Below, in pieces: positions 60,134-61,747 of a stretch of DNA of 61,747 nucleotides. A program made the translations under genes and the position numbers. The notes beneath the pieces were generated by a model, which saw only the letters and a program-made list of their open reading frames with translations, was not told where the DNA came from and searched no databases. Position 1 is the stretch's first letter. The number at the start of each line of letters is the position of its first letter. The stretch is from Sporomusa acidovorans (GTDB taxonomy: Bacteria > Bacillota > Negativicutes > Sporomusales > Sporomusaceae). The stretch lies in assembly GCF_900101845.1 (NCBI RefSeq), contig NZ_FNAM01000036.1:1-61747 (forward strand), written 5' to 3'.

Positions 60134-61129
60134 ATGATTGTTTCGTGGAATACAACCAACGCCTGTAATATGTATTGTGATCATTGCTACCGGGATGCGG
60201 GCTGTAAGGCGGCAGACGAGTTAAACACAGCAGAAGCTAAAACCTTGCTGGCGCAAATAGCGAAAGCCGGGTTTAAAATCATGATTTTTAGCGGCGGCGA
60301 ACCGCTGATGCGTCAGGATATAGTTGAACTTGTCAATTATGCGTCCTCTTTAGGGCTGCGTCCTGTTATGGGGACAAATGGAACATTGCTTACCTTAGAT
60401 ATGGCCCAAAGTTTAAAAGCAGCCGGGGCTATGGGGATCGGCATATCGCTTGATTCGCTTGCCAGCGGTAAGCATGATGAATTTCGCCGGTTCCCGGGTG
60501 CCTGGCAAGGAGCGGTACAGGGGATGCGCAATTGCCGGGAAGTGGGATTGCCGTTTCAAATTCATACAACCATCATGGATTGGAATGTAAATGAAATTGA
60601 GAACATTACGGACTTTGCCGTGCGCGAGGGAGCTGTGGCTCATCATTTCTTCTTTTTAGTGCCTACAGGCCGGGCGGTTTCCATTGAGGACGAATCGCTG
60701 CGGGCACAAGCCTATGAGGATACATTATCCAGAATTCTTACAAAGCAGCAACAGGTAGATATTGAGCTAAAGCCGACCTGCGCCCCGCAATTTATGCGGA
60801 TAGCTAAACAAATGGGAATGAATTTGCGCTTTGGACGCGGTTGTTTGGCTGGGACATCCTATTGTATTATCAGCCCTACCGGGCAGGTACAGCCTTGCGC
60901 TTATTTAAATATACCTTTGGGGGACGTACGGGAAACACCTTTTGACGAGATTTGGCACAACAATAGCGTATTGCAAAAACTACGGACATTGGATTATCAG
61001 GGAGGCTGCGGTGTCTGCCAGTATAAATCGCTTTGCGGCGGTTGCCGGGCGCGGGCGGCTTTCTACCATGAAGGCAATTATATGGCGGAAGAACCCTGGT
61101 GCTTGTATCATGGACGGACGGGAGTGTAG
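60134..61129 (+). CDS. Radical SAM haem-biosynthesis enzyme, NirJ2/AhbD-like
   Basis: A 331-residue radical SAM enzyme, 13 bases after the NirJ1-like gene. It has the cluster motif CNMYCDHCYRDAG, the GGEPLMRQDI stretch, and C-terminal auxiliary-cluster cysteines (CAYLNIPLGD, GGCGVCQYKSLCGGCRARA). The AhbD type converts iron-coproporphyrin III to haem by oxidative decarboxylation of two propionates, the last step of the siroheme-dependent pathway. GGAGCAAG precedes ATG 60134. AhbA/AhbB decarboxylases are not in the window. The exact split of roles between the two enzymes is inferred. Confidence 0.88.
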   Translation: MIVSWNTTNACNMYCDHCYRDAGCKAADELNTAEAKTLLAQIAKAGFKIMIFSGGEPLMRQDIVELVNYASSLGLRPVMGTNGTLLTLDMAQSLKAAGAMGIGISLDSLASGKHDEFRRFPGAWQGAVQGMRNCREVGLPFQIHTTIMDWNVNEIENITDFAVREGAVAHHFFFLVPTGRAVSIEDESLRAQAYEDTLSRILTKQQQVDIELKPTCAPQFMRIAKQMGMNLRFGRGCLAGTSYCIISPTGQVQPCAYLNIPLGDVRETPFDEIWHNNSVLQKLRTLDYQGGCGVCQYKSLCGGCRARAAFYHEGNYMAEEPWCLYHGRTGV

Positions 61130-61150
61130 GTGCGGATTGGTGGAATATAA

Positions 61151-61180
61151 GAGGAGATGCAAATGCATCTCCTCTTTTTT
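61151..61180 (+). terminator. Rho-independent terminator
   Basis: GAGGAGATGCA and TGCATCTCCTC (11-bp stem, short AA loop), then TTTTTTT. It ends the haem/cytochrome operon. Confidence 0.9.
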
Positions 61181-61230
61181 TATGATGAAAACTAACCCTA
61201 TCTTGATATATATAACGTGCTAAAGAAATT

Positions 61231-61290
61231 TGCAGGCGGGGATGTGTTGGCAAAAGCGGAAGTCAAACGCTTAAAATATCCTGCGAAAAT
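61231..61290 (+). repeat. Dispersed repeat element, copy 2
   Basis: TTTGCAGG starts at 61229, and a 24-base block at 61243-61266 matches exactly, in reverse orientation, bases 12324-12347. This copy lacks the long inner part of copy 1. The rest of 61291-61747 shows only short broken frames and no gene I can support. Confidence 0.6.
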
Positions 61291-61747
61291 TCAGAATTTA
61301 TCTGATAGCCTAATTGATTTAATAGTGCGATAATTTATGATATACAGATTATTCCAGAAGGTTGGTGATGCCAATTTTTTCTTAGCTAGCATCTCAAAAT
61401 ATTGGTAAAAGAATGTAGGCTCTCGGAAACTTAGTACCATATAGTAGGATTTTGAGGGTATTGAGTAGCAAAATCAGAAGTAAATTAGCAAAAACAAGGG
61501 ATGAGGAAAGGATACGTAAAAAGAGAGCATAGCAAGCAGACCTAGCCAAATCCTAAAAAAACTAGGCCCAAGGTGTAGAAGTGTAGAGTTAAACGCTTAA
61601 GAACTAAGAAATTGCAGGAAAGACTTCCGCCGACCACTCCAAAATGAGGGGACGCATATTGATGGCAAGGTGTTTTATCCAGGCATCCATATGTGAACAC
61701 ATGGCAGTGGAATAAGCCCGGAAATACCAATTGCATGAATTACGGGT

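Noticed and set aside
58933..61129. Haem d1 synthesis for a nitrite reductase
   Set aside because: No nirS or other denitrification gene is near; the cytochrome c operon context favours haem b.
61542..61736. 64-codon frame on the minus strand at the window end
   Set aside because: Cysteine/histidine content looked like a small protein at first, but there is no start signal and no conserved pattern.

Overview
The window reads as a chromosomal segment of an anaerobic, spore-forming, diderm Firmicute of the Negativicutes, most like the Sporomusaceae (Sporomusa/Pelosinus type). The clues are an SLH-domain outer-membrane porin ending in aromatic residues, a GerW/YtfJ sporulation gene, several sigma-54 enhancer-binding activators with matching -24/-12 promoters, oxygen-sensitive Fe-S and molybdenum/tungsten enzymes, and haem made by radical-SAM NirJ/Ahb-type enzymes next to System II cytochrome c maturation. 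No rRNA, tRNA, CRISPR array or intact insertion sequence was seen. Layout: 0.4-2.4 kb holds an ECF sigma factor, its zinc-finger anti-sigma, a DUF2953 protein and GerW. 2.7-3.3 kb is a Phd/ParE toxin-antitoxin pair. 3.5-9.3 kb is a sigma-54 activator that probably drives an acetylene-hydratase/dehydroxylase-like molybdopterin enzyme, its Fe-S partner and a 51-residue zinc ribbon. 10-17 kb is a carbohydrate operon (Gfo/Idh/MocA dehydrogenase, TIM-barrel isomerase, DeoC, ribokinase, RbsD) behind an unusual regulator that fuses LacI to a solute-binding protein; two near-identical palindromic operators mark the operon. 17-28 kb is mixed: an ACT-PAS regulator fragment, a MITE-like element, a CAP protein, an Fsr-type MFS pump, thiamine uptake and activation (TPP riboswitch, ThiT, TPK), a c-di-GMP riboswitch in front of a diguanylate cyclase, secreted proteins and a FliD-like protein. 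28-32 kb is a peptide locus (PepT, OPT transporter) with sigma-54 promoters; its transporter and regulator have collapsed into a chimeric pseudogene. 32-46 kb is a catabolic region (PatB-type C-S lyase, RidA, GntR regulator, MmgE/PrpD protein, class I fumarase-like alpha/beta, AstE-like deacylase, TctA-type permease, malic enzyme, FumC, chemoreceptor); three copies of one palindromic operator tie its operons and chemoreceptor together. 46-47.5 kb is a patch of gene remnants. 47.7-61.1 kb is a self-contained respiratory module: porin, Tat-exported flavoprotein reductase, two-component system, sigma-54 activator, pentahaem cytochrome, TatA, ResB, CcsA and two haem-synthesis radical SAM enzymes. 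How it fits together: in the last module three transcription units (porin, flavoprotein, cytochrome) each carry a GG-N10-GC promoter, and about 90-110 bp upstream of it two copies of an ACACA-N2-TTTRCA box exactly 20 bp apart. The activator encoded in the middle is the obvious candidate to bind them. Substrate entry (porin), reduction (FAD lipoprotein outside the membrane), quinol oxidation (anchored cytochrome), haem supply, haem attachment and a Tat component are therefore encoded together and are at least partly co-regulated. The electron acceptor is unknown: the flavoprotein lacks recognisable fumarate-site residues.
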